A stretch of 25,906 nucleotides of DNA from CAZBWW01 sp964496005 (GCA_964496005.1 CAZBWW010000014.1:1-25906), one strand, 5' to 3'. Positions 1 to 7,159 are shown, counted from the stretch's first letter. The notes: generated by a model not told the origin, from the sequence alone. Numbers and translations: made by a program.

Positions 1-441
1 GGATTTGTGAGTTTGCTGCTTAAAGCTACTGGAAAAATGCGGTCAGACGCCGATTTTAATGACAAAATCTGCCCTAACATTTATGTCGATGAAGACAATC
101 TTACCTGGCCGTTAGCTAAAAGAAACATTTATACCGCGCACGAGGTGTTATTAATGCACCCGATTATAAACCGTGAAAACATGTATTTTAAATTTTTAAA
201 GAAAAACGACTGGGTTTTTGACTATTTTGCTAATTTTCACACTTGGCTGCCGGAGCGGGTAGTAAATAAAACAAAATATGAAAGTGTATTTGTCGATATA
301 TTGGAATATTTTGCGATGGTGTTTCAACTTTGGTACATGCGCAAAAAAAGAACCACCGAAATAACAACTAAAACTTTTATTCACTTTACCAAGCGAGATC
401 ATACAGTTGAGGTTTTGGAAGAGTTTGCAAAAATTGAATAA
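1..441 (+). CDS. C-terminal part of a probable nucleotidyltransferase-like protein (5' end outside window)
   Basis: The reading frame is open from the first base, so the gene starts upstream; a GTG at 7 is only an internal possibility. About 146 residues are visible. The stretch with KICPNIYVDEDNLTWPL, then KRNIYTAHEVLLMHPIINR, then a W-containing segment (KKNDWVFDYFANF) resembles the C-terminal half of nucleotidyltransferase-like (DNA polymerase beta superfamily) proteins common in CPR genomes. The catalytic GS/DxD part would lie upstream, outside the window, so the activity cannot be checked. It ends 6 bases before the stop of a leftward response-regulator gene, so the two converge. The family assignment is from remembered sequence style and is moderate. 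Confidence 0.55.
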   Translation, partial: GFVSLLLKATGKMRSDADFNDKICPNIYVDEDNLTWPLAKRNIYTAHEVLLMHPIINRENMYFKFLKKNDWVFDYFANFHTWLPERVVNKTKYESVFVDILEYFAMVFQLWYMRKKRTTEITTKTFIHFTKRDHTVEVLEEFAKIE

Positions 442-447
442 GATGAC

Positions 448-822
448 TTATTCTAAAATACTTTTTATTTTTTCAATTACGTCGTCTAAATCCCAATTTG
501 CTTTAACCATGTAATCAGTTACACCATATTTGTATGCCTCGCCAAGCTTGTCATCACGGGTCAGGTTTGTCATCACGATAACTTTTGCGGTTTTACCCCA
601 CTCGTCCTGCCTTAAATTTTGCAATACCTCAATACCGTCCATCACCGGCAATAATATGTCTAAAATAATTAAATCCGGTTTTTCGGCGATTGCGAGCGCA
701 AGTCCTTTTTGCCCATCATTTGCTACCAAGCCAATAAACCCATCTCTATTTAGTTTATCAACAAGCATCTTACCGACAAATTCGTCGTCTTCTACTACTA
801 AGATTTTGAAGGGGGTATTCAT
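448..822 (-). CDS. Stand-alone response regulator receiver (CheY-like)
   Basis: A 124-residue protein that is only a receiver domain. It has the acidic pair D12/D13, the phospho-acceptor D55 in LIILDILLP, T85 in VIVMTNL and K107 in DYMVK, so all canonical residues are present and it should accept phosphate from a histidine kinase. There is no DNA-binding or enzymatic output domain, so output is probably by protein contact (inference). A second receiver gene ends 15 bases upstream on the same strand. A TACAAT box at 829-834 sits exactly 6 bases before the ATG, so this gene may also have its own leaderless transcript. No histidine kinase is present in the window. Confidence 0.9.
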   Translation of the reverse strand: MNTPFKILVVEDDEFVGKMLVDKLNRDGFIGLVANDGQKGLALAIAEKPDLIILDILLPVMDGIEVLQNLRQDEWGKTAKVIVMTNLTRDDKLGEAYKYGVTDYMVKANWDLDDVIEKIKSILE

Positions 823-828
823 GTAGTT

Positions 829-857
829 ATTGTAGCATTAACTTAGTAAATTATTAA
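829..857 (-). promoter_or_regulatory. Candidate promoter for the 448-822 response regulator, leaderless
   Basis: On the minus strand TTAATA (852-857) is followed, after a 17-base spacer, by TACAAT (829-834), then 6 bases and the ATG at 822. Transcription would start at or very near the start codon. The -35 box is weak and the region is AT-rich, so chance is possible; the spacing matches that of other genes in the window. Confidence 0.4.
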
Positions 858-1215
858 TCTTAGGTACTAGATCTTGTAATGAGATTTCGGATTTAACTAC
901 ATATTCAGTTGCACCTAATCTTTTTGCTTTGCTTTTATCTTCGTCTTGTCCAAGATTGGTTGCTATTAAAATTGGGATATCTTTGTAGTCCGGATTTGCT
1001 TTTAATTCTTTAAGTACATCAAAGCCGCTTTTTCTAGGCATCATTAGATCCAATATCATTAAGTCCGGCTTTTGCTTCGAAACAGACTGCATTACGTCCT
1101 CGCCATCAGCCAAAATCTCTACCTCGTAACCTGCTTGCTCAAGTTTTACTTTATAGGCGTTTGCCAAAAAAATATCGTCTTCGGTTATTAACACCTTTTT
1201 CTTATTTGACTCCAT
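838..1215 (-). CDS. Stand-alone response regulator receiver (CheY-like)
   Basis: A 125-residue receiver-only protein. Canonical residues are all visible: E12/D13/D14 acidic pocket, D56 in LMILDLMMP, T86 in LIATNL and K108 in EYVVK. It belongs to the same family as the neighbour at 448-822 but differs widely outside the motifs, so it is not a recent duplicate. The two genes are in tandem with a 15-base gap and are probably co-transcribed. The C-terminal segment (ISLQDLVPKINNLL) is the usual last helix, and nothing follows it. The partner kinase and the output are unknown from this window. Confidence 0.9.
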   Translation of the reverse strand: MESNKKKVLITEDDIFLANAYKVKLEQAGYEVEILADGEDVMQSVSKQKPDLMILDLMMPRKSGFDVLKELKANPDYKDIPILIATNLGQDEDKSKAKRLGATEYVVKSEISLQDLVPKINNLLS

Positions 1216-1237
1216 GAATTAGATTAATAATAGCTCA

Positions 1238-1256
1238 TTAGACTATTTCCGTCTAA
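1238..1256. terminator. Small inverted repeat between groEL and the response regulators
   Basis: TTAGAC (1238-1243) and GTCTAA (1251-1256) form a perfect 6-bp stem around a 7-base loop in the 80-base gap after groEL. There is no following T tract on the minus strand, so a terminator role is uncertain; the gap holds nothing else recognisable. Confidence 0.25.
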
Positions 1257-1295
1257 CTCGCTAATTAAGATTTTTTGTTTGTGCCTGTGTTTGGC

Positions 1296-2924
1296 TTACA
1301 TCATGCCTGGCATTCCGCCACCACCCATTCCTGCAGGTGAGTCTCGTTCTTCTTTTGGTAAGTCCGCAACCAGACATTCGGTGGTGAGCACCATTGTGGC
1401 AACAGAAACCGCATTTTGTACCGCGCTTCTGGTAACCTTTGCCGGATCGATAATCCCTTGCTTTATCATGTCGCCGTACTCCATTGTTATTACGTTGAAT
1501 CCGATGTTCTTTGAATTTTTACTTTCCAGCTCGCCCAAAATCCTACCCGAATCCTCCCCCGCATTTTCGACTATCATCCTGGTGGGTTTTTCAAGTGCTT
1601 TGTATAACGCTTTTGTTCCTACGGCTTCATCGCCTTCCAGCTTTAGGTTTTTAATTGCCTCACGTGCGCGTAAAAACGCAATTCCGCCTCCGGGTACTAT
1701 TCCCTCTTCGACAGCAGCCTTGGTTGCATTAACTGCATCTTCAACCCGTAGTTTCTTTTCTTTGAGTTCGGTTTCACTTGCTGCGCCTACTTTTATGACA
1801 GCTACCCCACCGCTTAATTTCGCAAGTCTTTCCTGTAGCTTTTCTTTATCGTAATCGGATGTTGTTTGCTCAATTTGCGTTTCAATTTGGGCAATCCGCT
1901 TTTTTAGCTCGCTTTCTTTGCCGCCGCCACCGACAATTGTGGTGTCATCTTTTGTTGAGACTACTCTTTCCGCGCGGCCAAGATCTTCAATAGTTACGGA
2001 TTCCAGTTTTCGACCGGTTTCTTCACTTACCAGTGTTGCACCTGTTAATACTGAAATATCTTCCAACATGGCTTTTCGACGGTCTCCAAATCCCGGAGCT
2101 TTTACCGCCAACGCGTTAAAGGTGCCACGCAGCTTGTTTACCACCAAAGTAGCCAACGCCTCACCATCAACATCCTCGCTAATAATTACCAAGTTTTTCG
2201 AGACTTTTACAAAGTTTTCAAGCATTGGTAATAAATCCTGCATACTGGAAACTTTTGAGTCTGTAACCAAAATGTACGCGTCTGTTATTTCGGACTCCAT
2301 CTTGTCGGGATTTGTGACAAAGTACGGTGATGCATAGCCTTTATCAAACTGCATTCCCTCTTTATATTCCAGTTCCATTTCAAACCCTTTTGATTCTTCG
2401 ACCGTTATGACTCCCGTATTGCCTACATGTTCCATTGCGTCAGCAATTAAATTACCGATTTCAGCGCTTTGTGCGGAAATAGTAGCAACTTGAGCTTTTT
2501 CTTCTTTTGTTGAAATATTTTTTGCTAATTTTTTTATTTCATCTACAACAACGGTTGTTGCCTGTTCCAACCCTTTTTTCAGAATCATTGGGTTTGAGCC
2601 TGCCGCGACGTTTTTTAGCCCTTCGTCAACTAACGCCTGGGCTATAACCGTTGCAGTTGTGGTACCGTCTCCGGCAACATCGTTTGTTTTAGATGCGGCC
2701 TCTTTTACTAACTGCGCACCCATGTTTTCAAATTTATCTTCAAGTTCAATTTCTTTTGCTACGGTTACGCCGTCGTGCACTACCTGCGGCGCACCCCAGC
2801 TTTTATCAAGCGCCACGTTCCGCCCTTTTGGCCCAAGTGTGGTTGCTACTGCATCAGCCAACTTATCAACTCCCGCTTTTAACTTTTTCCGTGCTTCTTC
2901 ACCGTAAATTATTTGTTTTGCCAT
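1296..2924 (-). CDS. groEL: Chaperonin GroEL (Hsp60)
   Basis: A 542-residue ATP-dependent chaperonin subunit of normal length that would form the double seven-membered ring and fold proteins with GroES in the cytoplasm. Family signatures include ATTLGPKGRNVALDK near the N-terminus, the nucleotide-binding DGTTTATV near residues 87-94, KAPGFGDRRKAMLEDI in the apical region, and the equatorial VEEGIVPGGGIAFLRA with IGFNV. The C-terminus ends in the flexible Gly/Met tail typical of bacterial GroEL (GGGGMPGMM). The ATG at 2924 gives the canonical MAKQIIYGEEARKKL start. It lies 74 bases downstream of groES on the same strand, in the usual groES-groEL order. No Shine-Dalgarno is evident before the ATG, where the sequence is A-rich. 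Confidence 0.99.
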   Translation of the reverse strand: MAKQIIYGEEARKKLKAGVDKLADAVATTLGPKGRNVALDKSWGAPQVVHDGVTVAKEIELEDKFENMGAQLVKEAASKTNDVAGDGTTTATVIAQALVDEGLKNVAAGSNPMILKKGLEQATTVVVDEIKKLAKNISTKEEKAQVATISAQSAEIGNLIADAMEHVGNTGVITVEESKGFEMELEYKEGMQFDKGYASPYFVTNPDKMESEITDAYILVTDSKVSSMQDLLPMLENFVKVSKNLVIISEDVDGEALATLVVNKLRGTFNALAVKAPGFGDRRKAMLEDISVLTGATLVSEETGRKLESVTIEDLGRAERVVSTKDDTTIVGGGGKESELKKRIAQIETQIEQTTSDYDKEKLQERLAKLSGGVAVIKVGAASETELKEKKLRVEDAVNATKAAVEEGIVPGGGIAFLRAREAIKNLKLEGDEAVGTKALYKALEKPTRMIVENAGEDSGRILGELESKNSKNIGFNVITMEYGDMIKQGIIDPAKVTRSAVQNAVSVATMVLTTECLVADLPKEERDSPAGMGGGGMPGMM

Positions 2925-2998
2925 AATTTTTTGTTTGCGAAACGATTTAGACTTTGACGACTTAGATAGCTGAAGGATAGCTAAAGTGCGACCAAAAT

Positions 2999-3292
2999 CT
3001 ACGCGTAAACCGCAAGAACATCCTCCTCTTTAACTAATAAATATTCTTTCCCTTCAAATTTCACTTCAGTTCCGCCCCATTTTTTATACATAACTATGTC
3101 CCCTACCTTAACTTCTAGCGGAACTCTTTCACCATCATCTACTTTTCCCGGCCCAACGGCAATAACCTCACCTTTTTGTGGTTTTTCTTTTGCTGTATCG
3201 GGAATAACAATACCGGACGGGAGTTTAGTTTCTTCTTCCAAAGGCATAATTAATAAATAATCGGATAGTGGTTTAATTTTTGGTTTTGCCAT
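2999..3292 (-). CDS. groES: Co-chaperonin GroES (Hsp10)
   Basis: A 97-residue co-chaperonin that caps the GroEL ring. The mobile-loop region (EEETKLPSGIVIPDTAKEK), the roof-loop region and the KEYLLVKEEDVLAVY C-terminus are typical and the length is normal. An AAAGGA Shine-Dalgarno-like sequence lies about 6 bases before the ATG at 3292. It is the first gene of the groES-groEL operon. The promoter-operator sits about 140 bases upstream, giving an unusually long leader for this window, where many genes look leaderless. Control by the HrcA repressor is inferred from the CIRCE-like element at 3433-3459; hrcA itself is not in the window. Confidence 0.98.
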   Translation of the reverse strand: MAKPKIKPLSDYLLIMPLEEETKLPSGIVIPDTAKEKPQKGEVIAVGPGKVDDGERVPLEVKVGDIVMYKKWGGTEVKFEGKEYLLVKEEDVLAVYA

Positions 3293-3429
3293 GTTTTCCT
3301 TTTTTAACTAATATAACTAATTTTGTTACTCTTGGCACGTTTTAAGACGCATTAAGGTGTGCTCGTTTTTTCTTAACTATCTTGAATAGTAAGTAAAGTG
3401 ATCAAGATCGAACCACCTTCGCGTTTTGG

Positions 3430-3459
3430 ATTTTAGCACTTGAAGTTTTTGAGTGTCAA
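3430..3459 (-). promoter_or_regulatory. groESL promoter overlapped by a CIRCE (HrcA operator) element
   Basis: TTAGCACTT (3433-3441), a 9-base spacer, then GAGTGTCAA (3451-3459) matches the CIRCE consensus TTAGCACTC-N9-GAGTGCTAA at 8 of 9 and 7 of 9 positions. Read on the minus strand, the same bases give TTGACA (3454-3459), an 18-base spacer and TAAAAT (3430-3435), a good sigma70-type promoter facing groES. The operator therefore covers the -35 box and most of the -10 box. HrcA binding here would block polymerase directly. The deviations from perfect CIRCE lie at the overlap with the promoter boxes, which may be why they exist. Confidence 0.85.
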
Positions 3460-3502
3460 GAGGTGAGAGGAAAAGTTGGTGGTGGGTGCTAGAAGTAGAA
3501 TG

Positions 3503-3522
3503 TAGCAATTTGTGTTATAATA
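3503..3522 (+). promoter_or_regulatory. Extended -10 promoter, copy 1 of a repeated module
   Basis: TATAAT (3516-3521) is preceded by TG plus one base (3513-3515), the extended -10 form; no good -35 box is seen. The 20-base stretch 3503-3522 matches 4101-4120 at 18 of 20 positions. Downstream lie a small stem-loop (CTGTG at 3529-3533 with CACAG at 3537-3541) and an AAGGAG ribosome-binding site (3563-3568). Confidence 0.65.
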
Positions 3523-3575
3523 TACGAACTGTGGAACACAGAATATAAGTGCCGTACATACTAAGGAGCATTGGA

Positions 3576-3902
3576 ATGGAAGGCGAAATGTACCCTGAGG
3601 ATGAGGAGACCGGCTGTTTGGAGTTCCTTGCAATCGGCGTCTCGATGATAGTCGCTTTTGTCGTCGTGTACGGTGTCGCGTATCTCGTACGACCTATTTT
3701 GCCCGAAAGCATAGCGTTTGCTCGTGATTACTGGGCAGTAGCTACGCTATTCGCGGCGATATTCGGGCTTGTGCTAGCTATCATTCCACTTTCGTTAATA
3801 TCAAACTGGAATGATGACCGCAGGGCCGAGCGAGAGCATCCCGAGCTGTCAGCGGCCACCAAGGTCGCTAGGCAAAAGAATCCCCACTACCGAGGCCGGT
3901 AA
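3576..3902 (+). CDS. Small two-helix membrane protein, first gene of a compositionally distinct island
   Basis: I do not recognise this 108-residue protein. The ATG at 3576 is chosen because AAGGAG (3563-3568) lies 7 bases upstream; a GTG at 3549 in the same frame has no such signal. The protein has an acidic N-terminus (EGEMYPEDEETG), two hydrophobic helices at about residues 14-38 and 48-74, and a charged C-terminal tail rich in Arg, Lys and Glu that is probably cytoplasmic. Base composition differs from the neighbours: I count 62 G/C in the 120 bases of 3601-3720, against 23 of 60 in a sample of alaS (5941-6000). A 12-bp inverted repeat follows the stop. Membrane location is a fair inference; the function is unknown. 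Confidence 0.7.
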   Translation: MEGEMYPEDEETGCLEFLAIGVSMIVAFVVVYGVAYLVRPILPESIAFARDYWAVATLFAAIFGLVLAIIPLSLISNWNDDRRAEREHPELSAATKVARQKNPHYRGR

Positions 3903-3918
3903 GCGGAAGTTCTTGAGA

Positions 3919-3965
3919 TGGGTGTGTCGAGATTGTGTGACGTAGCTTAAACATCGACACACCCA
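3919..3965 (+). terminator. 12-bp inverted repeat after the first island gene
   Basis: TGGGTGTGTCGA (3919-3930) and TCGACACACCCA (3954-3965) are perfect complements around a 23-base loop, starting 17 bases after the stop codon. No T tract follows directly, so it is a hairpin of uncertain role: a terminator, an mRNA 3' end stabiliser, or a site in DNA. The rest of the 276-base gap up to 4178 holds only the second promoter module. Confidence 0.4.
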
Positions 3966-4100
3966 CCCTCCTTAAACTAAGTCGGCGACTTTTTTACAAT
4001 TCAAATACTCTAAATTTAAAACAGTAGACTACCTTTAGTTTTCCAAACTAAATACACACCGTTTTTAGTGTCGTGGAAAAGAGTGCATATAAAATTAACA

Positions 4101-4148
4101 TAGCAATCTGTGTTATAGTATTACCAAATGCTAATTGTTTTGATTAGC
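4101..4148 (+). promoter_or_regulatory. Extended -10 promoter, copy 2, with leader stem-loop
   Basis: TATAGT (4114-4119) with TG one base upstream repeats the promoter at 3503-3522 (18 of 20 bases identical over 4101-4120). Its leader carries a different stem-loop, GCTAAT (4130-4135) with ATTAGC (4143-4148) around a 7-base loop. An AAGGAG (4166-4171) follows, 7 bases before the start codon, the same spacing as in copy 1. Confidence 0.6.
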
Positions 4149-4178
4149 GCTGAGCCAAAATAGATAAGGAGCAGGACG

Positions 4179-4793
4179 GTGGCTAATATAAATACAGATG
4201 AAGTTGAATCAAGGGAGGGGTGCGCGGCCATAATATTGCTGATTGCTACATTTCTCGTAGTGACGGCGATATTTGCGCCAATCGCACAACGTTTTCTACC
4301 GGATACACTTACTTACGAGACGACTATGCCAAGTGAGTGGGTGAGTATACTTGAATGCTCAGTAACAACGGAGGAGAGCCAGTTGGCACAGGACACTATA
4401 ATCGCTGTAGCGAATCCCGAGCACTTCGATGATTGTGTCGCCACACTAAGTTTTGCGTGCGCAAACGGAGTGTCGGATCTCAGTTGCGTTGGGACATTAA
4501 ATCGAATTGTGGAATTTGAAGACGGATCCCGCGCACTTCTCGCTACTGAAGTTCCGTCGACCGGTACTAATGCTGGAATCATGCTCCAGCTTTTTGGAGA
4601 GTTTTACCGGTATGAGTACGGTGAAATGGGGACGAGTGGTAAGTACGGGGTTGTAATGCATAAAGTGGAAGGACATCTTCCATTAGGTGCATATTTCTTT
4701 CCCGGGCCTGTCGCTGGGTTTGTATCCGCAATTCTGGCAGTTATTCTACTTGGGATTTACTTTATGTATGCGTCCCCCATTCCTGAAGATTAA
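4179..4793 (+). CDS. Membrane-anchored protein with a Cys-containing outside domain, island gene 2
   Basis: An unrecognised 204-residue protein. The GTG at 4179 is chosen because AAGGAG (4166-4171) lies 7 bases upstream. Helices at about residues 17-38 and 177-199 flank a domain of roughly 140 residues that probably lies outside the membrane and holds several cysteines (SILEC, then DDC, FAC and LSC), which could form disulphides. Motifs shared with the next protein suggest the two are divergent paralogues: LP followed by D/E, then PSE with a Cys 6-7 residues later, then a C-V pair, then F-Y-x-Y-E-Y, then FPG at the start of the last helix. Composition is GC-richer than the flanking genes. The function is unknown; a paired surface or envelope role is only a guess. 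Confidence 0.7.
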   Translation: MANINTDEVESREGCAAIILLIATFLVVTAIFAPIAQRFLPDTLTYETTMPSEWVSILECSVTTEESQLAQDTIIAVANPEHFDDCVATLSFACANGVSDLSCVGTLNRIVEFEDGSRALLATEVPSTGTNAGIMLQLFGEFYRYEYGEMGTSGKYGVVMHKVEGHLPLGAYFFPGPVAGFVSAILAVILLGIYFMYASPIPED

Positions 4794-4806
4794 GGATTAC
4801 TTCGAA

Positions 4807-5244
4807 ATGAAAACAATTGCGCGGCTTTTACTTGTACTAGGTTTTGCCGGGGCATATCTGCTGATAGTGTCCACTCTTTTGCCTGAGGAGAAATTCCTCA
4901 GATTAGAGAGTTTACCGTCGGAGGTGTTTACGCAGCAGTGCGAACCCGGTCCATTCGAACTACTCTGCGTTAGAGTAACTGAAGACAAAGAAATGAGGTT
5001 CTCGTTGTTCCTTTTGAACTCGTTTTATTACGAGTACGAAGGTGTAACTCAGACCAGCTCGGGGATAGCTTTCATTAAGCTAAGGAAGGAGGTCCCAAAA
5101 TCGTTTCCGGAATCATTGCCGCAGATAGTGTTTCCGGGGTGGATCTTCGGCTGTGTCCTGGTATTTTTGCCGGCGATCGGCTGGCAGATCTATCAAAGGA
5201 AACGGTCCGAAAGGCAGTTTCGAGATTTTCAAGACCCAGATTAA
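4807..5244 (+). CDS. Membrane protein related to the preceding gene product, island gene 3
   Basis: An unrecognised 145-residue protein. The ATG at 4807 lies 13 bases after the previous stop, and the TAAGGA that overlaps that stop can act as a ribosome-binding site, so the two genes probably share a transcript. Helix 1 is at about residues 3-24 and helix 2 at about 110-132, with a short outside domain between them holding C44 and C53, and a basic cytoplasmic tail (QRKRSERQFRD). The order of LPE, LPSE, C, LLCV, FYYEYE, TSSG and VFPG matches the preceding 204-residue protein, with the outside domain shortened. It converges on alaS, whose stop lies 38 bases away. The function is unknown. Confidence 0.7.
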   Translation: MKTIARLLLVLGFAGAYLLIVSTLLPEEKFLRLESLPSEVFTQQCEPGPFELLCVRVTEDKEMRFSLFLLNSFYYEYEGVTQTSSGIAFIKLRKEVPKSFPESLPQIVFPGWIFGCVLVFLPAIGWQIYQRKRSERQFRDFQDPD

Positions 5245-5258
5245 ACACGGAGGTATTG

Positions 5259-5291
5259 GGAGCGCTGGTATAACCAAAAAATCAGCGCTCC
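5259..5291. terminator. GC-rich hairpin between the island and alaS, spanning the alaS stop codon
   Basis: GGAGCGCTG (5259-5267) and CAGCGCTCC (5283-5291) are perfect complements around a 15-base loop. One arm holds the last codons and first stop bases of alaS, the other lies after the island. It is placed to serve both converging transcripts, but neither side shows a clear T tract after the stem. Confidence 0.45.
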
Positions 5292-7159
5292 TGCACCACT
5301 CTCACATAAACCCGTATTACACCCTCACCAATCTTATCCTGTTTATAAATCTCTATTGGCGCCAACTCACTAGTGTTTTTTACATGTGGGCCGCCACAAA
5401 ATTCTTTGCTAATCGCAGTTTCCAAAGTATCACCAATGTAATATACATTAACCATGTCACCATATTTTTCTTGAAAAAAGCTCAACGCCCCAACTTTTTC
5501 CGCTTGTTCTCTAGGCATGCTCACCATATTCACCTGTAAGTTCTCACTAATTTTCTCATTTACCAAATTTACCACCTGTGAGAGTTCACTTTCCGTTAAT
5601 TTCTTGTCATGAGAAAAGTCAAATCTTAGCCGCTCACCTGTTATGTTACTACCCTGTTGCTTAACGCCTTCCCCAAGTACTTTTCGCAGTGCCCAATGCA
5701 CTAAATGAGTAGTCGTATGATACTTAACAACCTGGTCACTTTGATCTGCCAGCCCACCTTTAAACTTATGCTCAGCGCCTTCTCGGGATTTTTCACTATG
5801 TTTTTCTGCTTTTTCCTTGTAGCGGTTTTCCAGCTCTTCAAACGCGGTAACAATTCCCTTGTCTTTAACATCCTCAATAAATATTTCTAATGGATAGCCG
5901 GTGGATTCATAAAATTCAAATGCTTTTTCCGCCAAACCAACTTCGTTGCCTTTAGACACAGCATCATCATTCTCACTACCCTTAAACGCACTTAAAAATT
6001 TATCAACCTGGCGTGCACCTTTTTCTAAAATAGCCGCAAACCGTACTTCTTCCTTTGTAAACGTAATCTGAATATCCTTTTGCGCTTTTTCGAGCTGTGG
6101 GTATGTCCATGAGAACATATCAACCACAGTTCCAACCAGCTCAACCGAAATATCAATATTTGCCGGAATATTCAGTTTTCTGCCGGCTCTAACCATTCGT
6201 CTAAGTAATCTCCGCAACATGTAGCCTTGGTCTTTATTGCTCGGTACTACCTCATCCATTGCCAAAAATACGGCGGTCCGCATATGATCGGCTATAATTC
6301 GCATTTGTTTGGTTATTTCCCAACCCTCAGCTCCCGCTTCCCCATATTTTTTCCCGCTCAGCTCCTCAATTTTTTGAATAATTGGCCAAAAGTTGTCGGT
6401 TTCAAAAATATCTTGCTTGCCTTGTGCCGCAAGCGCAATGCGTTCAAGCCCACCGCCAAAGTCTACGTTTTTTTGCGGTAGCGGCTCCCACCCCTCAACC
6501 CCCTTTTTATACTGCATAAACACGCTGTTGCCTATTTCAATAAATAAATCTTGGTTTTCTTCCGGATCTAAGCCAGCGCCGGTGCCGTCTTTACCTATGT
6601 AGTAAAAAGTCTCACAGCTTGGGCCACCCGGTTCGCCCACAGCATCACCCCGTTTCCACCAGGTATTTTCTTTTCCGTACGCGAAAATTTTTTCATTCTC
6701 TTTTGCGTTAACACCGTATTTTGCAAAAACTGTTTTTAAAATTTCAATCGACTCCTCATCTTTTGGTGCGTCCTCGTCACCTTTGAACACAGTTGCATAC
6801 AGTTTATTAACATCAAGCCCTAGTACCTCAATAAAAAACTCATAAATCCACGGCAATTGCTCTTTTTTGAAATAATCACCTAAGCTCCAGTTCCCCAACA
6901 TATGAAACGCAACCGTGTGCCTATTGGACTCACCTACATTTTCTAAATCATCAAAGCGGACGCAACGTTGAAAATTCATTAACCTATTCCCCTCGGGATG
7001 TTTTTCGCCAAATACATATGGTACTAACGGAAACACCCCGGAATTCACAAACAGCAATGTTGGGTCATTTTCCGGAACAAGTGGCACATTTGGAATTAAT
7101 TTATGTCCGCGCTCCCCAAAAAAAGCTAAATAGTTTTTTATAATTTCTTGCGATGTCAT
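5282..7159 (-). CDS. alaS: Alanyl-tRNA synthetase, short form without C-Ala domain
   Basis: A class II synthetase that charges tRNA-Ala with alanine. Visible in order are the catalytic core (NDPTLLFVNSGVFPLVPYV, NFQRCVRF, HMLGNWSLGDYFKKEQL, NVDFGGGLERIAL), the tRNA-recognition helices (KDQGYMLRRLLRRMVRAGRK), and the editing domain with zinc ligands H481 and H485 (HTTTH) and C588 and H592 (CGGPH). The usual bacterial enzyme has about 870 residues; this one ends soon after the editing domain at 625 and lacks the coiled-coil/DHHA1 C-Ala part that helps tRNA binding and dimerisation. Motif spacing is intact, so it is a short family form and not a frameshift. Its ATG overlaps the preceding gene's stop as ATGA, so the two are translationally coupled. 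Confidence 0.96.
   Translation of the reverse strand: MTSQEIIKNYLAFFGERGHKLIPNVPLVPENDPTLLFVNSGVFPLVPYVFGEKHPEGNRLMNFQRCVRFDDLENVGESNRHTVAFHMLGNWSLGDYFKKEQLPWIYEFFIEVLGLDVNKLYATVFKGDEDAPKDEESIEILKTVFAKYGVNAKENEKIFAYGKENTWWKRGDAVGEPGGPSCETFYYIGKDGTGAGLDPEENQDLFIEIGNSVFMQYKKGVEGWEPLPQKNVDFGGGLERIALAAQGKQDIFETDNFWPIIQKIEELSGKKYGEAGAEGWEITKQMRIIADHMRTAVFLAMDEVVPSNKDQGYMLRRLLRRMVRAGRKLNIPANIDISVELVGTVVDMFSWTYPQLEKAQKDIQITFTKEEVRFAAILEKGARQVDKFLSAFKGSENDDAVSKGNEVGLAEKAFEFYESTGYPLEIFIEDVKDKGIVTAFEELENRYKEKAEKHSEKSREGAEHKFKGGLADQSDQVVKYHTTTHLVHWALRKVLGEGVKQQGSNITGERLRFDFSHDKKLTESELSQVVNLVNEKISENLQVNMVSMPREQAEKVGALSFFQEKYGDMVNVYYIGDTLETAISKEFCGGPHVKNTSELAPIEIYKQDKIGEGVIRVYVRVVQER

Noticed and set aside
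1279..2926. Several rightward open frames across groEL
   Set aside because: They are antisense to a full-length, highly conserved GroEL and show no family features or start signals.
3549..3575. Earlier GTG start for the first island gene
   Set aside because: The ATG at 3576 has AAGGAG 7 bases upstream, matching the second gene's layout; the GTG has none.
3476..5282. Insertion sequence or integrated phage
   Set aside because: There is no transposase, integrase, terminal inverted repeat or target-site duplication at the island edges.
5153..5539. Rightward frame running from the third island gene into alaS
   Set aside because: It is antisense to the conserved alaS editing domain and lacks a start signal.
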